64,000 nt of DNA, taken from the NCBI GenBank assembly GCA_963971225.1, contig OZ020267.1, positions 51,841,993 to 51,905,992 on the forward strand, read 5' to 3'. The notes beneath the pieces were generated by a model. That model saw only the letters and a list, made by a program, of their open reading frames with translations, was not told the origin of the DNA and ran no database searches. This stretch comes from Melieria omissa. Lineage: Eukaryota > Arthropoda > Insecta > Diptera > Ulidiidae. The position numbers were made by a program, and so were the translations under genes. Below, piece after piece: positions 12,181-22,669 of the stretch. Each line of letters starts with the position of its first letter. Positions within the stretch are counted from its first letter, which is position 1.

Positions 12181-12592
12181 CGTTGCTGCTAAGCGAGTGC
12201 GACGGCGATGCAGTCAATGTGGCTAGAAATGCTCGCAGTCGTCGCTGATGTAGCAGATGACGTTGACGATGAGATGTCGAATGCGTTGCTGCTAAGCGAG
12301 TGCGACGGCGATGCAGTCAATGTGGCTAGAAATGCTCGTAGTCGTCGCTGATGTAGCAGATGACGTCGACGATGAGATGTCGAATGCGTTGCTGCGAAGC
12401 GAGTGCGACGGCGATGCAGTCAATGTGGCTAGAAATGCTCGCAGTCGTCGCTGATGTAGCAGATGACGTCGACGATGAGATGTCGAATGCGTTGCTGCTA
12501 AGCGAGTGCGACGGCGATGCAGTCAATGTGGCTAGAAATGCTCGCAGTCGTCGCTGATGTAGCAGATGACGTCGACGATGATGTTTTGCTGG
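12181..12592. repeat. Tandem array, four copies of a 103-bp unit
   Basis: CGTTGCTGCTAAGCGAGTGC recurs at 12181, 12284, 12387 (one change) and 12490, a constant 103-bp period. Each unit contains GACGGCGATGCAGTCAATGT and TCGTCGCTGATGTAGCAGAT. The array occupies the position where pol should continue after the protease, inside the LTR element. Confidence 0.9.
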
Positions 12593-12599
12593 TGACTGA

Positions 12600-12897
12600 T
12601 TAGAAGAATGTTTGCGAAGCAAAAGACCCAGTGGACAGGGCGGCTTGATCCAATATGGAGAGTGAGGGCCCGGTCGCTGTAGGTGTTGATTTTGCTTCCA
12701 TTGGCTGCGTAGAGTTGGTAGTCGGAAGACCATCTCTTGTCCGCTGGAGTTGCGGGAACTACAGAAATATCCGCGCCGGTGTCGACGAGGAATTTCGTTC
12801 CGGTGATGCGATCACAGATCAAGAGGCGGTGAGGACGTAGCTGCGGCAGCGGCGTTGCTGCTACGGCGCTGCTGGAGAGTGTCCGGTAGAAATGCAC
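12600..12897 (-). pseudogene. Retropepsin (aspartic protease) remnant of the LTR element
   Basis: The minus-strand frame reads RPHRLLICDRITGTKFLVDT, then GADISVVPA. The DTGAD motif, near 12790-12775, is the catalytic loop of retroviral-type aspartic proteases. Downstream are YQLYAANGSKINTY and LTLHIGSSRPVHWVFCFAN, which match the flap and second half of gypsy-type proteases. The frame then runs directly into the 103-bp tandem array and stops, so reverse transcriptase, RNase H and integrase are missing. An upstream, Thr/Ala/Ser-rich frame (to about 13380) probably represents degenerate gag. Confidence 0.75.
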
Positions 12898-13399
12898 TTG
12901 TTGTTCTTGCTGCGTTTGCGACGACGATTGTTGTTGTTGTTGTCGCTGCGTTTGCGACGACGATCGTTGTTGTTGTTGTCGCTGCCGACGACGATGAGTT
13001 GGCTGTTGTTGCTGGACGTGGTGTAGCCGTAGTCTTGGTTAACGTAGTCGACCGGGCAGTGGCCGGAGCTGTTGCAGGTCGAGCGTTGCTGGAAGTGGTT
13101 GTGGTGCGCATTGTGGTAATTTTCGTGGTGGCGCTTGCTGCAGTCAACGGTTTACGAGTGGTTGTTGCTGTGGTCTTCGTGGCGGTAGTCGCAGCCAGGG
13201 GCTGTTTGGCCGGTGTAGTTTGGAGGCGACGCCATTTGCTGCTGTGTGTGTAGTGGTTGTGCCGCCTGAAAGACGTGTTGTTGTGTGAGTCGCGTCGCCG
13301 CTGGGTGCTCCTGGTGTAGAGATCGAACATCCTCTTTTGTGGCTGCTTTGATCTCATGCGGAATGAGCGGCTTGACGGCGTGTAATTGTCAGAATTATG

Positions 13400-13550
13400 T
13401 TGCAAACTATGCGGAGTCACCAATTGTAGGTGTCCGCCTAGTTGCAAACAATACGCGGTCACCAATTGTAGGTGTCCGCCTAGTTGCAAACAATACGGGG
13501 TCACCAATTGTAGGTGTCCGCCTAGTTGCAAACAATACGGGGTCACCAAT
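13400..13550. repeat. 42-bp tandem repeats carrying copies of the primer-binding site
   Basis: GTCACCAATTGTAGGT recurs at 13416, 13458, 13500 and 13542, a period of 42 bp. In element sense each unit holds an LTR-end-like CCTACA, then ATTGGTGAC(C/T)C. The copy touching the LTR is the true primer-binding site. The second full copy keeps TGGTGACCCCG, while the outer two carry one change or loss in that motif. Confidence 0.88.
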
Positions 13551-13788
13551 TGTAGGTAGTTGCCTACGTTTATTTATACACAACCGTCTTTACCGAGTTT
13601 CACAACGCGACTAAAAACTTTATTTATGCAACGTAACTGCTCGTTGCCAGCTTAACAATCAGAATAATACCAAGAAACACGCCAACGCCTGCTGGCGTTC
13701 TAACCGCTCGTTCAATTCAAACTTTCGATGTCGAACGCCGAACAGCTGTCGACAGTCTTCACCACTAGGTGGCTAGTGTGTTCCCACA
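13551..13788 (-). repeat. LTR (5' LTR in element sense)
   Basis: 238 bp, the partner of 11676-11913. In element sense it is followed directly by AT and the primer-binding site TGGTGACCCCG. The element's promoter should lie here. Confidence 0.88.
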
Positions 13789-13889
13789 ACACCAACTTAC
13801 CAGTGCAACAAACAAATGTTGGAATTGTCAGATCGAAATACTGCTGTATGAAGTGGATGTGTCTTCTTCTTAGTTTTGTGACCGAAGAA

Positions 13890-16800
13890 CATGTAATGTA
13901 GATGGCGCTGAAGAGAGTATAAAAAAGAATGGCTTACCAGTTCAACAATCAAATGGTGATTTTTTGAACTTAAGATGTTTTTAAAACTGCGGCACGTCAG
14001 TTTTTAAATACAAAACTTTTTTTATTGAAATTTGTCCGATTTCTAGAAATTTCATTAGTAACATTAGTTAGTTTTTTTTTCATACATATTTTTACACAAA
14101 AAAGACCCAAATTAAAAAAAAGTGGACAAGTGATACAAAAAGTCCCAGGTTTGATCCAACTGGATCTAGATTTTGATAGTAAATTCAGAAAGTTGTGTTT
14201 TGTTTGCTATTGAACAATGCATGAAGCTATTGTTGAGAATAGAGTTTTCAGCATAGTCAAATAATTCAAATGATCCAAGCAGAGACAGCACTCTTATTTT
14301 GAAAACCTCTTTTGTCAAATTATTTTTCGAAATGTCTTTTCTATAATTTATTTTCTATTATCAAAAGGGTCTAAAAAAATAAATGTTATGTATAGATGAA
14401 TATATTACTTTATATACTCGTGTAACTACAATGACAGAGTAACATAACTCACTACGGTTTTCTCAAGAACACATTGCAAATGTTTTAAAAACAAAATCAA
14501 TATTGCCATTACTTGAATTTTTTCGAATAAGGTTAGGTTATGGTGGGGGGCCTCTGTGAGGCCTATTGTGATACCACATATTTGACCCGTTTTTGAAATC
14601 TTTATGCAACACAGTTTTTTCCAGCATGGGAAAGGGTCCTACAGGGTTAAGGTTTTCAGTCTATTTCTTTACATTTGTGTTTGGATATCCTTGGATCACT
14701 TAGTTTATTTCTTTATAAGTTTAAAGGATTTGTATATACATAGAAAATTAACTTATTGAAATTTTTGAAATTAAAATCATAATGTTATTTTAAAAGCCCA
14801 GTGTGTTTTGAAATAAAGCTACTTTTATTTTTACGATAATGGCGATTCAAATGCACTTCGCTCTTACCTAAGACTCTCGAATGAAGATATCAATTAAGTG
14901 ACTATAATTAATTAAATTTTAACCCCAATCGTAGTTTCCACTTTAATCTAACGCAACTTTAGTGAGCCCAATTAAACATAACCTAATTACTTACTAAGCA
15001 CATCATTCTAACTTATAACCCATATAACTCCGTCTAAAAACGCCTAAAACTCAATTCGAAGCGACGTGCACTACTGGTGATGCATTGATTGCCTTAGCCG
15101 AAGTCAACATAGAAAATCATGTCAACAACTCGAGTTATTAAGTAATCAGCTCAAACAATGATGTGCGCCTTTTTTCGTTACAAATCAATCGAAAACAATA
15201 ACATTTCTTTACCCACATTGATAAGAAGTTGTTGATACTTTTTAAATTTAATCCGACAATGGAAATTTTTTCCATCATCTGTGCACTCGGAGTGGAGACA
15301 AACATGGCATTAAAAAGTTGGACAATGAATTTGAAATGATTTTATCAGCTAATGTGCGTGAGCAAATATTTTTACATGAACTTGCATTGTTTATGTTTCA
15401 CCGAAACGCGCACTTGGCGGCGTTTGCTATTTGTGTATATTCACTTGAATTGCAATTGTACAGAGAAATAAAATCAAACTTACACACACACAAATACAAG
15501 CATTGTTGTATGTTTGTGTGTATGGTTTACAAAAAGCTGCACCAATTTAAATATCGATATTGTTTTCGTATTTTCTATGAAAAGTGCCGAATTCATTGCA
15601 TTGTTTTATTATTTTCTCAATGAGTCATAAAGTATGATAATTGTCACGTTTCTGTTTCACTATTTGCAATTTTACGACTGCTAACCCGTTCACAGCGCTC
15701 TTTAGTAGAAACTCGAAGGACATTGTCTGATTCTACTTAATTTATATAATTTCATGAGCCAATAAATGCTCAAAGGGTTAACCCTTTCGTTTCAAGGCAC
15801 GAAGCTACCTGTTTTGGCAGTAAGTGGTGAATATTCTTTTTTCTTTGTTTATTCAAACAAAACAAAATATGTTTGCTCTACTTTTGTTGTTGCTTTTGCA
15901 TTCGGTTCGGTTTCAGCTCGGTTTTTGCTTATTTTTTATGGTTTTAGTGCTCTTAAAATGAATTGCATTCTAACCCTTTCCTTTTCCAGGACGCAATTAT
16001 TGTTTAGTAAAAAATTGTTTACACATTTTAAAATAGTCTGTTTTTTACAATTTCCTTGTAATCCGTTTTTAGAGACAGTGGTGAAATATTCTTTAAATGA
16101 AACGAACAACTAATCACATTATGAGTGTTCAGTCCTTCGTTAGTCGAACAATGGCGCTGGCCCGAAACTCGTTTTTTGAGCATTTGTCACTTGTCAACAG
16201 TAGAAAAATATTTATGTGTTTTCACATACATTCCAGTTGCATCTTGTGGAAAACAGGACATCGTTAGTATCCAATATTAGTCGATGCGCGTTGCTCATTT
16301 ATTGAACACTTTTAAAGTAATAGAAAGGAAATTCCACAGATTACTTATTACTGAAATGGCACCGTCTGACATTTGATAATTGCAAATTCATATTTTTTTA
16401 GGTTAGGTTAGGCAGGTTAGGTTAGGTTAGTTTAGAAGTTGATTTAGAATTTTTCTATTGACTCGACGACCCTAACTACTCGCAAGTAGCAGAATGATCA
16501 TCATTGCTCTATGCGCTATCCGAACTTCAAGTAGTGAATTTATGCTTAAAATATTTTTAAAGACAACAATTGTTGGCTACATACATACATATGTCGATAT
16601 ACGAATACAAACAATAGATTGGGTTAAGCGGCCGCGCACAGAGAGTACTTTAGGAATACGGCTCGTTAGACCCCTGTTTTCTTGCTTCACGAACCAATTG
16701 AAGTTATTTACAAAGTAAACTAGACTTCGAGTTTTATAAAAACCTCCAATTGGTTGTGTTATTCACCCCAGAGGACCTAATGGGTCTAAGCTCCTCTTGT

Positions 16801-17044
16801 GAGGCTTCTGCTAAGTCTCGTAGGATATTGAAGAAATAGCTATCCGCATGAAGTTTGTGTTTGAAAGCGACCGGAGCACTAGTGCACAATTTATCTTTTC
16901 TCCTCGTCTCTTTATTTTCTGCAAAGGTCATTAGCGAATCGAGGGAGTCTTTCAGCATTTGATGCCGCTGATTCGAATGTTATTTTAGCACAGATATTAG
17001 AAAACTATACTCGAAGTCGAATCTTTATCAGTTTTATCGTCATC
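13890..17044. other. Non-coding stretch, AT-rich
   Basis: There is no convincing coding sequence. It begins with the second copy of the repeat invaded by the LTR element (about 13890-13960) and includes a short GGTTAGG-type run at 14529. A frame at 16734-16958 (minus) is not recognisable. The rest is AT-rich single-copy-looking DNA in which I see nothing to name. Confidence 0.5.
16399..16431 (+). repeat. Short interstitial (TTAGG)n run
   Basis: It reads TTAGGTTAGGCAGGTTAGGT and continues with two more TTAGG units. TTAGG is the ancestral insect telomere unit, which Diptera have lost as a telomere. Only about six units are present, so it is a small degenerate interstitial block. Confidence 0.75.
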
Positions 17045-17048
17045 TTAA

Positions 17049-17329
17049 CCTTCTGCCTGTCTCCCTTGCTCAAAATTGTGTTCGCTGTCCTTTGGGGTCA
17101 GCATGACCCCAACCAAACGGTTATATAATTCACTGAAAAAACATGAAGAAATATTACACATAAATCACAAAGGAAAAGGGGAAAGCACCGAAAAGTGCTT
17201 TTCTCGATTTGTTATTAAGTTGTAAGCGCGATTAACACTTAATAACACAAGTAGAAGGGCGCACAAAACCGCTCAATCGTTTTTTTAATTCTGCCTGGGT
17301 CAAATAGACCCCAAGGTGCAGGTAGAAGG
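17049..17329. mobile_element. piggyBac-like MITE (TTAA-flanked)
   Basis: TTAA at 17045-17048 and 17330-17333 flanks a 281-bp element. Its ends read CCTTCTGCCTG (left) and CAGGTAGAAGG (right), imperfect inverted repeats. Subterminal TGGGGTCAGCATGACCCCA and GGGTCAAATAGACCCC are near-palindromes repeated at the two sides. There is no coding sequence. Confidence 0.7.
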
Positions 17330-17602
17330 TTAATGTAGAAAGTACCTAACACATTTTTATAAATCTCTTTGTACTCATGTACTCATATTAGAATAAAGTT
17401 TCTTCGAATACACTCGGCTATAAAATACAAGAAATAACCCAACATTTTTACTTAAAGTTGTGCTGTGAAAGTTTTCACATAACTTTCTTGAAAACGAAAG
17501 TAGTATCAAAAGTTCTTAAACACTAAAACAGTTTTTATTTTTACAAACTGAAAAAGGGGGTATAACCATTTCGGGAGGCCTTATTTTGAATTTCTACATT
17601 AA

Positions 17603-18140
17603 CCCTTTCAGGACCATAAGATTGTATTAGGTAAAGGAACCATTTTTTACTATTTAAGATGATCCATTGAGCGTCTACAAACAGAATTAAATCAAAATAC
17701 CAAAACTAGTAATGGAGTGTCTGATTTTTTATTAGACACACATAGATGCCCCTATGGTCGTAAGAGGGAGCTTTTCGTCTTAACAACTTATATTTTCGTA
17801 CTCAGTACTCAGTACGAATAACGGTTTCATAACTTTCACAATGAAAATGTACTTACCAGACAATAAATATTTTACGATATAAATTGTTAAAAATCACTTC
17901 TATATGTTACCTCAAAACATTTTCACAAAATATTAGAATTCCGCGCGAACTAAACTGTAAATTTCTAATGATCATAATTAAAGAATAACAGTTTGGATGC
18001 TGTGTTGCATACATAAAAAATAAAAAAAAAAATACGTTCGGTAAATAATACAAGTAAAATGACACCCACTCGTTTCTTAGTTATTCGTTTCTTTTAAATA
18101 TTTTGTCTGGGACAACTGTGTCCCCATAGTCGTCAAAGGG
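17603..18140. mobile_element. Probable piggyBac-like MITE, right border decayed
   Basis: Left TTAA at 17599-17602 is followed by CCCTTTCAGGACCATAAG. The right end reads CATAGTCGTCAAAGGG followed by CTAA at 18141-18144, a one-base change from TTAA. The inverted match is imperfect. The interior contains CCTATGGTCGTAAGAGGGAG near 17752 but no coding sequence. Confidence 0.5.
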
Positions 18141-18284
18141 CTAAGGCGACTATATTTGAACTATGAAAATGAGTTTATGAGTTTTTTATGTACCTCGGCT
18201 TTGACTTACGTCCAATGGTTACGACATTACTTTTAACAGCCATGGTCTTATTTTTACTGTCTGCATGATTGCTGTGAGTGTTAA

Positions 18285-19013
18285 GGGGGTCGTCTAGTGT
18301 GAAGGCCGTATTATTATGCCTTTTTTGACAGTCATTATTAAAAAAACCGTTCAAGTAAAATAACTTTTGAATTTTATTTCTTCGTTGAGTACATTTCGAC
18401 AAAGTTTTATAATTATTTGAAGCCAATCTATTGATTAGTATCGGAGTTACACCACTCAACAGGAAGACGTAAAAAAAAAAAGTTGCTCCACTGCTGCCAT
18501 GATTCCGGGCGTTGTGATTATCTGAAATCAAAAAACCAAACGCCATTTCATTCCTGAGACTTCAAACTGCAAATTGAGCTAAAAGAAAGTTCGAATTCCA
18601 AAAAAAAGTATTTTTTTGCCTAAACATAAAAAAAATATGAGTTTTTCGACTATTTTTCACGTGCATATAATTGAAGAAAAAAAAAAGTAACGAAGCAATC
18701 TTAATTCTTTTAGCTTAATTTGTAGTTGGACATGTACTCAAGATGGTGTAAAAATTTGAGCATTAATAGTTAAATAGTTTTTGAGATATCGTGGCAGCAG
18801 TTTTGAAAAAACGTGTTTTGAGAAAAACGCGTTTTTAAGTTGGAAGTTGGAGGTATGCGCTTCGCATACCTACTCCGGTTTACAAGTGCAACTTGATAAC
18901 GGCTTCGAATTTACAAAAATCCATTTATACACGTCTTCTAAACATGTTTTAGAAGTGATTTATGAAAAAAAAACAAAAACGATTTTTTTGACCCGTCACA
19001 CTAGACGACCCCC
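18285..19013. mobile_element. Non-autonomous TTAA-flanked (piggyBac-like) element
   Basis: TTAA at 18281-18284 and 19014-19017 flanks perfect terminal inverted repeats: GGGGGTCGTCTAGTGTGA on the left and TCACACTAGACGACCCCC on the right. It is 729 bp with no transposase. A minus-strand open frame across the left border (18175-18546) has no recognisable domain. The element ends 27 bp before a mariner copy. Confidence 0.82.
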
Positions 19014-19094
19014 TTAAGTCTGCACCCATATGGAGGAATACGAGGTTTGTTCAAAAAGTATTGCGAATTTCATGTTTTTTCAAGAATTATTTAT

Positions 19095-19916
19095 TTATTC
19101 ATGAATATCTATTTTGTCCCCTTCAAAGTAATCCCCATCAGACATTATACACTTGTGATAACGTTTTTTCCAATCCTCGAAGCATTTTGAAAAATCATTT
19201 TTTGTGATCTTGTTCAGCTCCTTCTTCGATGCCGTCTTTATCTCCTCAATCGTGGCGTAGCGTCGTCCTTTCATGGGCCTCTTCAGTTTCGGGAACAAAA
19301 AAAAGTCACAGGGGGCCAGGTCTGGGGAATACGGTGGCTGCGGCATTATTAGAGTGTTTTTTTTGGCCAAAAATTCGCGCACAAGTAACGATGTGTGAGC
19401 AGGGGCATTATCATGGTGCAAAAGCCAATTTCGGCTCTCTCTTCTCGGCCCTCTAAGAACATTTTGTACCACCGATAAACGTTGCTTTTGTCCAAAGTAG
19501 CTTCGCCGTATGCAACAGTCAACATTCTGAATGCGTCCGCGCACTTTAACCCCTTGACGTATTTCCACGAGTCTGACTCGTGGTACAATTTTTGTGCCAA
19601 ACATGATTATCACGAGTCTGACTCGTGGTACAATTTCTGTGCCTAACATGATTAACACGAGTCTGACTCGTGGTCAGTGTTGTTTTTTAGAAAAATTAAA
19701 TTGGGCATTTCAATTTTTTACCGGTTTGTTTTGTGCAAGTTGTGTGCGAACAGTTGGAAACGAATTTCGTTGCGCTAACTGATACGTCAAGGGGTTAAGT
19801 TGTTTTTCACACAAAATTTGATACAAATTCTTTGATCCATTATTTGAAATAGACGAAAATCGAAGACAAGCTAAAACACGCCCACGCACAATAGCTGTCA
19901 AAAACCGACTGGACAT
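19095..19916 (-). pseudogene. Mariner transposase remnant
   Basis: The N-terminal fragment (from about 19916) contains NLYQILCEKQLN. It is cut by the MITE at 19550-19794 and resumes as LKCADAFRMLTVAYGEA and NVYRWYKMFLEGREE, the helix-turn-helix DNA-binding domain. A deletion and frame change then lead to NWLLHHDNAPAHTSLLVREF and PPYSPDLAPCDFFLFPKL. The spacing from the D of HHDN to the D of APCD is 34 residues, so the last two residues of the D,D34D triad remain, but the first Asp and the region around it are deleted. The C terminus FEDWKKRYHKCI...GDYFEGDKI is intact. It is inactive. Confidence 0.85.
19550..19794. mobile_element. piggyBac-like MITE nested in the mariner
   Basis: TTAA at 19546-19549 and 19795-19798 flanks 245 bp with inverted ends CCCCTTGACGTAT and ATACGTCAAGGGG. 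Inside are three tandem copies of CACGAGTCTGACTCGTG (from about 19567, 19614 and 19657), each a palindrome with 8-bp arms. The first two are followed by GTACAATTT(T/C)TGTGCC(A/T)AACA. It interrupts the transposase DNA-binding domain, so it arrived after the mariner. Confidence 0.85.
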
Positions 19917-20048
19917 TCAAAATGGCCGAAATTGTCAACATAAGTGAGGGTCATGAGTACCAACATAACGCCACCAAAAGATCAAAAATCGAACATACGT
20001 AGCCCGCGAAAATTCAAAATTCGCGATACTTTTTGAACAAACCTCGTA

Positions 20049-22160
20049 TATGTCTGTTAAATTTTGACCATTTGTAAAGAATACAGTTTGACGTTGACAG
20101 TTTCGTGACAATTCGTGCGGAATCTCCTATGATTTTAAGACTCTCCCCAAGAGTACAGTAACAAGTCAAATATCCTCTGAGGATACGAAGATCTTTTTTG
20201 ATCTCATGAAAAGCTCTTTTTCGCTCTCGATCCAAGAACCATTAAGCTTCGCTATGGCCCATGCAATTAGACTTTAGACTTTTGTTCAGCAAAGTTCTAT
20301 TCAAACCTTTTTTAACTGTCCTTGGATGTATTCTTTAGTTAGAACACAGACCTCTGATTGCTAAGAGATCGACTTGTTCGCTGCCTTCGTGAACTGCAAT
20401 TCAATTTAATTCTACAGCATTGCGACTTCTCAGTTCATAAAGAAGAAATCGACAATCCGCGTCTAGTTTTAAGATGGCCGAGCAGACTTAGAGGGTCTTC
20501 AGGGCGCTTTACAAAGCACATACATATAAACATTTTTCCATAATGCTCCATTTGTGAAATCGCCTTGACATCTGCAGTTGCGCTGTCAGTGTCCAAACGT
20601 GCTGAAAGCACTGTTTGAGTCCGCGTTAGTGGTGCTGATGGGGCGTTAATGGTTGCACGTTTTATTGCGTTAGCAGGAAAAAAACAATACTCACGCGGAC
20701 ACTTGCACCCACGCTGGTCGTCTTAGAATGTGTGCCCGAAGATGCGAAAAACAGCAAAAGCACTTTACCACCCGAAGGCAGAAACCTATTTATGTACAAA
20801 CACCCTCAAAATGTAACTCGGCAAAACGGCATGGAAAAATCTAAAAACAAAAACAATAGCAACAAAAGCGAAGGGCAGAAGGCCAAAACGCGTCGCACAT
20901 CATGCGCCATCAAGTTCAGTTTCGGCTGTGCCAACATATCGCAAATAAGCCGAATGCGAGGGTGAATGGGTGAGCGGCCATAATTTAAGTACAGCGCCCC
21001 CTGTCGCCTGCCCGCCGCCGCCGCCACCACCGTCGCCGTCAGTCGTAATGCGTTCACTGCTTTTTAGCCCGACCAAACCGCACACGTCTTGCTGAGCCTA
21101 AACACGAGGACAGGAGGGCACAGACGAAGCTCGACAGCGTTGCAGTAGCACAAACGTCCATAAAAATATACGAGAACTCATTATGATAATACGAAAATAA
21201 ATGACAGAAAGCGGCAAAGTGCTCGGCCGCGTGGCTTGTGGGCTGTGGCTCTTGCGTGTCCCCTAGCAGCGGCAGCGGCAGCCATTCCAGGCACATTCCA
21301 ACTCAATATGCGGCCAAGCCTGTGTGTGTCCTCGGCGCGCACTGCTGCTTCTAATGGCGGCCGATTTTTCGTTTCGAGTCCGCTGCCATTTTTTATTTCC
21401 ACCCTCCTCTCACGACGCTTTTTTACGCAGCGCGCCTACACATGAGGGCCGCAACGACTTCGCTGCCACCTCCTTGAGCCATTACCCGCGTAATGTCCTT
21501 TTCGTGCCAGCGCCACCACTTTCCCGCCAACCCACCGTCAGCACTTTCCTTGTGCCGAATTTATGGCCTCCCCACAACCGGCTTTTCTTCTCCAATTTTC
21601 GCAGTTTTGCTGTCAACAATGGGGAGAAAAAGCGAGCTAGACCTTCGCCATAGATGGCACGAGCTATATACTATATATGATGTTGTTGTTGTTACTGCCG
21701 TAGATGCTCTGACAACTTCTCAAAGTAGCAAAAAAAATGTTCAGACTTTTCCTCTGTTATTGTATTTTTTATTTACGCTACAATTTCGTATTATTCTTTC
21801 CATCCCCTTACTCACCCTACGATATAGTCCACCAATACATTAATACATACGTACAATACATACATACAACAGCCACTTGTATATGCGAAAATCTGAGTGC
21901 TCAGTGCGAAAATAGAAGTTTTCCACATACTTTATGCTCGATGCTTTTATTTTATTTTATTATTTTTGTTCTGTTTCGTTTGGCCAAAATAAGAAATTCC
22001 ATTTTTTACCCCCCGATACAGAAAATGCTAGCGAAAATAAAATACAATTTGATTCAGTTTACAGTTGAGTTTGTTGTATGTCCAGTACAGTGGGACGAGC
22101 TTCGCCGAAATTTGCCGTTTTCTGGGTGAATTAGTGTTCAATATAACTGGCTTCTAACAC
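20049..22160. other. Non-coding stretch with a GC-rich island (about 20880-21660)
   Basis: No coding frame is convincing. The GC-rich part contains CCGCCGCCGCCACC-type runs near 21015 and a GGCAGCGGCAGC run at 21268. Open frames on both strands there are by-products of base composition. It could be a regulatory or transcribed non-coding island, but the sequence gives no decisive sign. Confidence 0.4.
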
Positions 22161-22179
22161 ATCGGCTGATAAGCCCCCA

Positions 22180-22667
22180 GTCTAATGTAGAAAACAAAAC
22201 TTTTTTAGTAAAATTCGATTTATTCATCAACATAGTTTTCTTCAAGAGCGATACATTCATTCCAGCGCTTCTCTAACATTTCGATACCTTTCTTGTAAAA
22301 CGACTTGTCTTTGGTCTCGAAATAGATATTTGTTTGAGCGATGGCCTCTTCATTCGGGCCAAATTTCTTTCCTGCGAGCATTTTTTTTAAGTCTGCGAAC
22401 AGATAAAGGTCTCAAAGGTCAAGGGAGCCAAGTCTGGAGAATTTGGTGGGTTCAGTAGTAATTCGAAGTTTTGTTTGTGTAATTTTCCATTGTAGCGAGA
22501 GACTTGTGGCACGGTGCATTGCCTTGTCTTCGAAAACAGCTGTCTCATGGACAAATGTAATGCAAAATAAAAACCGCACGCTCCTTTGATATCATGTTTT
22601 ATGAGAACACGAAATTCTTTTTTTTTCATTTTTTTGAACACGTATAACGTTGTTGTACTAATAGGGA
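22180..22667 (-). pseudogene. Fragment of a second mariner-family transposase (C-terminal part)
   Basis: Minus-strand reading with frame breaks recovers NPPNSPDLAP, then KKMLAGKKFGPNEEAIAQ, YFETKDKSFYKKGIE and KRWNECIALEENYVDE, the C-terminal third of a mariner transposase of a different subfamily from its neighbours. The frame changes near 22395 and the upstream part is missing, because the next mariner begins at 22670. A possible end motif, GGCTGATAAGCCCC, lies near 22163. Confidence 0.65.
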
Positions 22668-22669
22668 TA

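Larger units (their letters stand above)
11676..13788 (-). mobile_element. Short non-autonomous LTR retrotransposon (Ty3/gypsy type), minus orientation
   Basis: The 238-bp LTRs lie at 11676-11913 and 13551-13788 and look nearly identical. In element sense each starts TGTGGGAACAC and ends CTACCTACA. ACAC flanks both sides (11672-11675 and 13789-13792), a 4-bp target duplication. Next to the right-hand LTR, which is the element's 5' LTR, is TGGTGACCCCG (13548-13538), matching the 3' end of insect tRNA-Trp with CCA, as used by CsRn1-like gypsy elements. Next to the other LTR is a G-rich polypurine tract (about 11915-11930). The interior holds a gag-like low-complexity region and a retropepsin, but no reverse transcriptase or integrase. 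The full length is only 2.1 kb, so it depends on a helper. It inserted into an older repeat containing GTAATGTAGATGGCGCTGAA, copies of which remain at about 11634 and 13893. Confidence 0.85.
19041..20046 (-). mobile_element. Mariner element, internally deleted, with nested MITE
   Basis: The terminal inverted repeats begin CGAGGTTTGTTCAAAAAGTA and are flanked by TA at 19039-19040 and 20047-20048. Without the 245-bp nested MITE and its duplicated TTAA, the mariner is about 757 bp against roughly 1.3 kb for a full one, so about 0.5 kb of the transposase middle has been lost. Transposase runs on the minus strand. Confidence 0.9.

Noticed and set aside
12812..13549. 245-codon minus-strand frame in the LTR element
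   Set aside because: Made of the 42-bp tandem repeats and Thr/Ala-rich triplet sequence. At most part of it reflects decayed gag, which is covered by the element entry.
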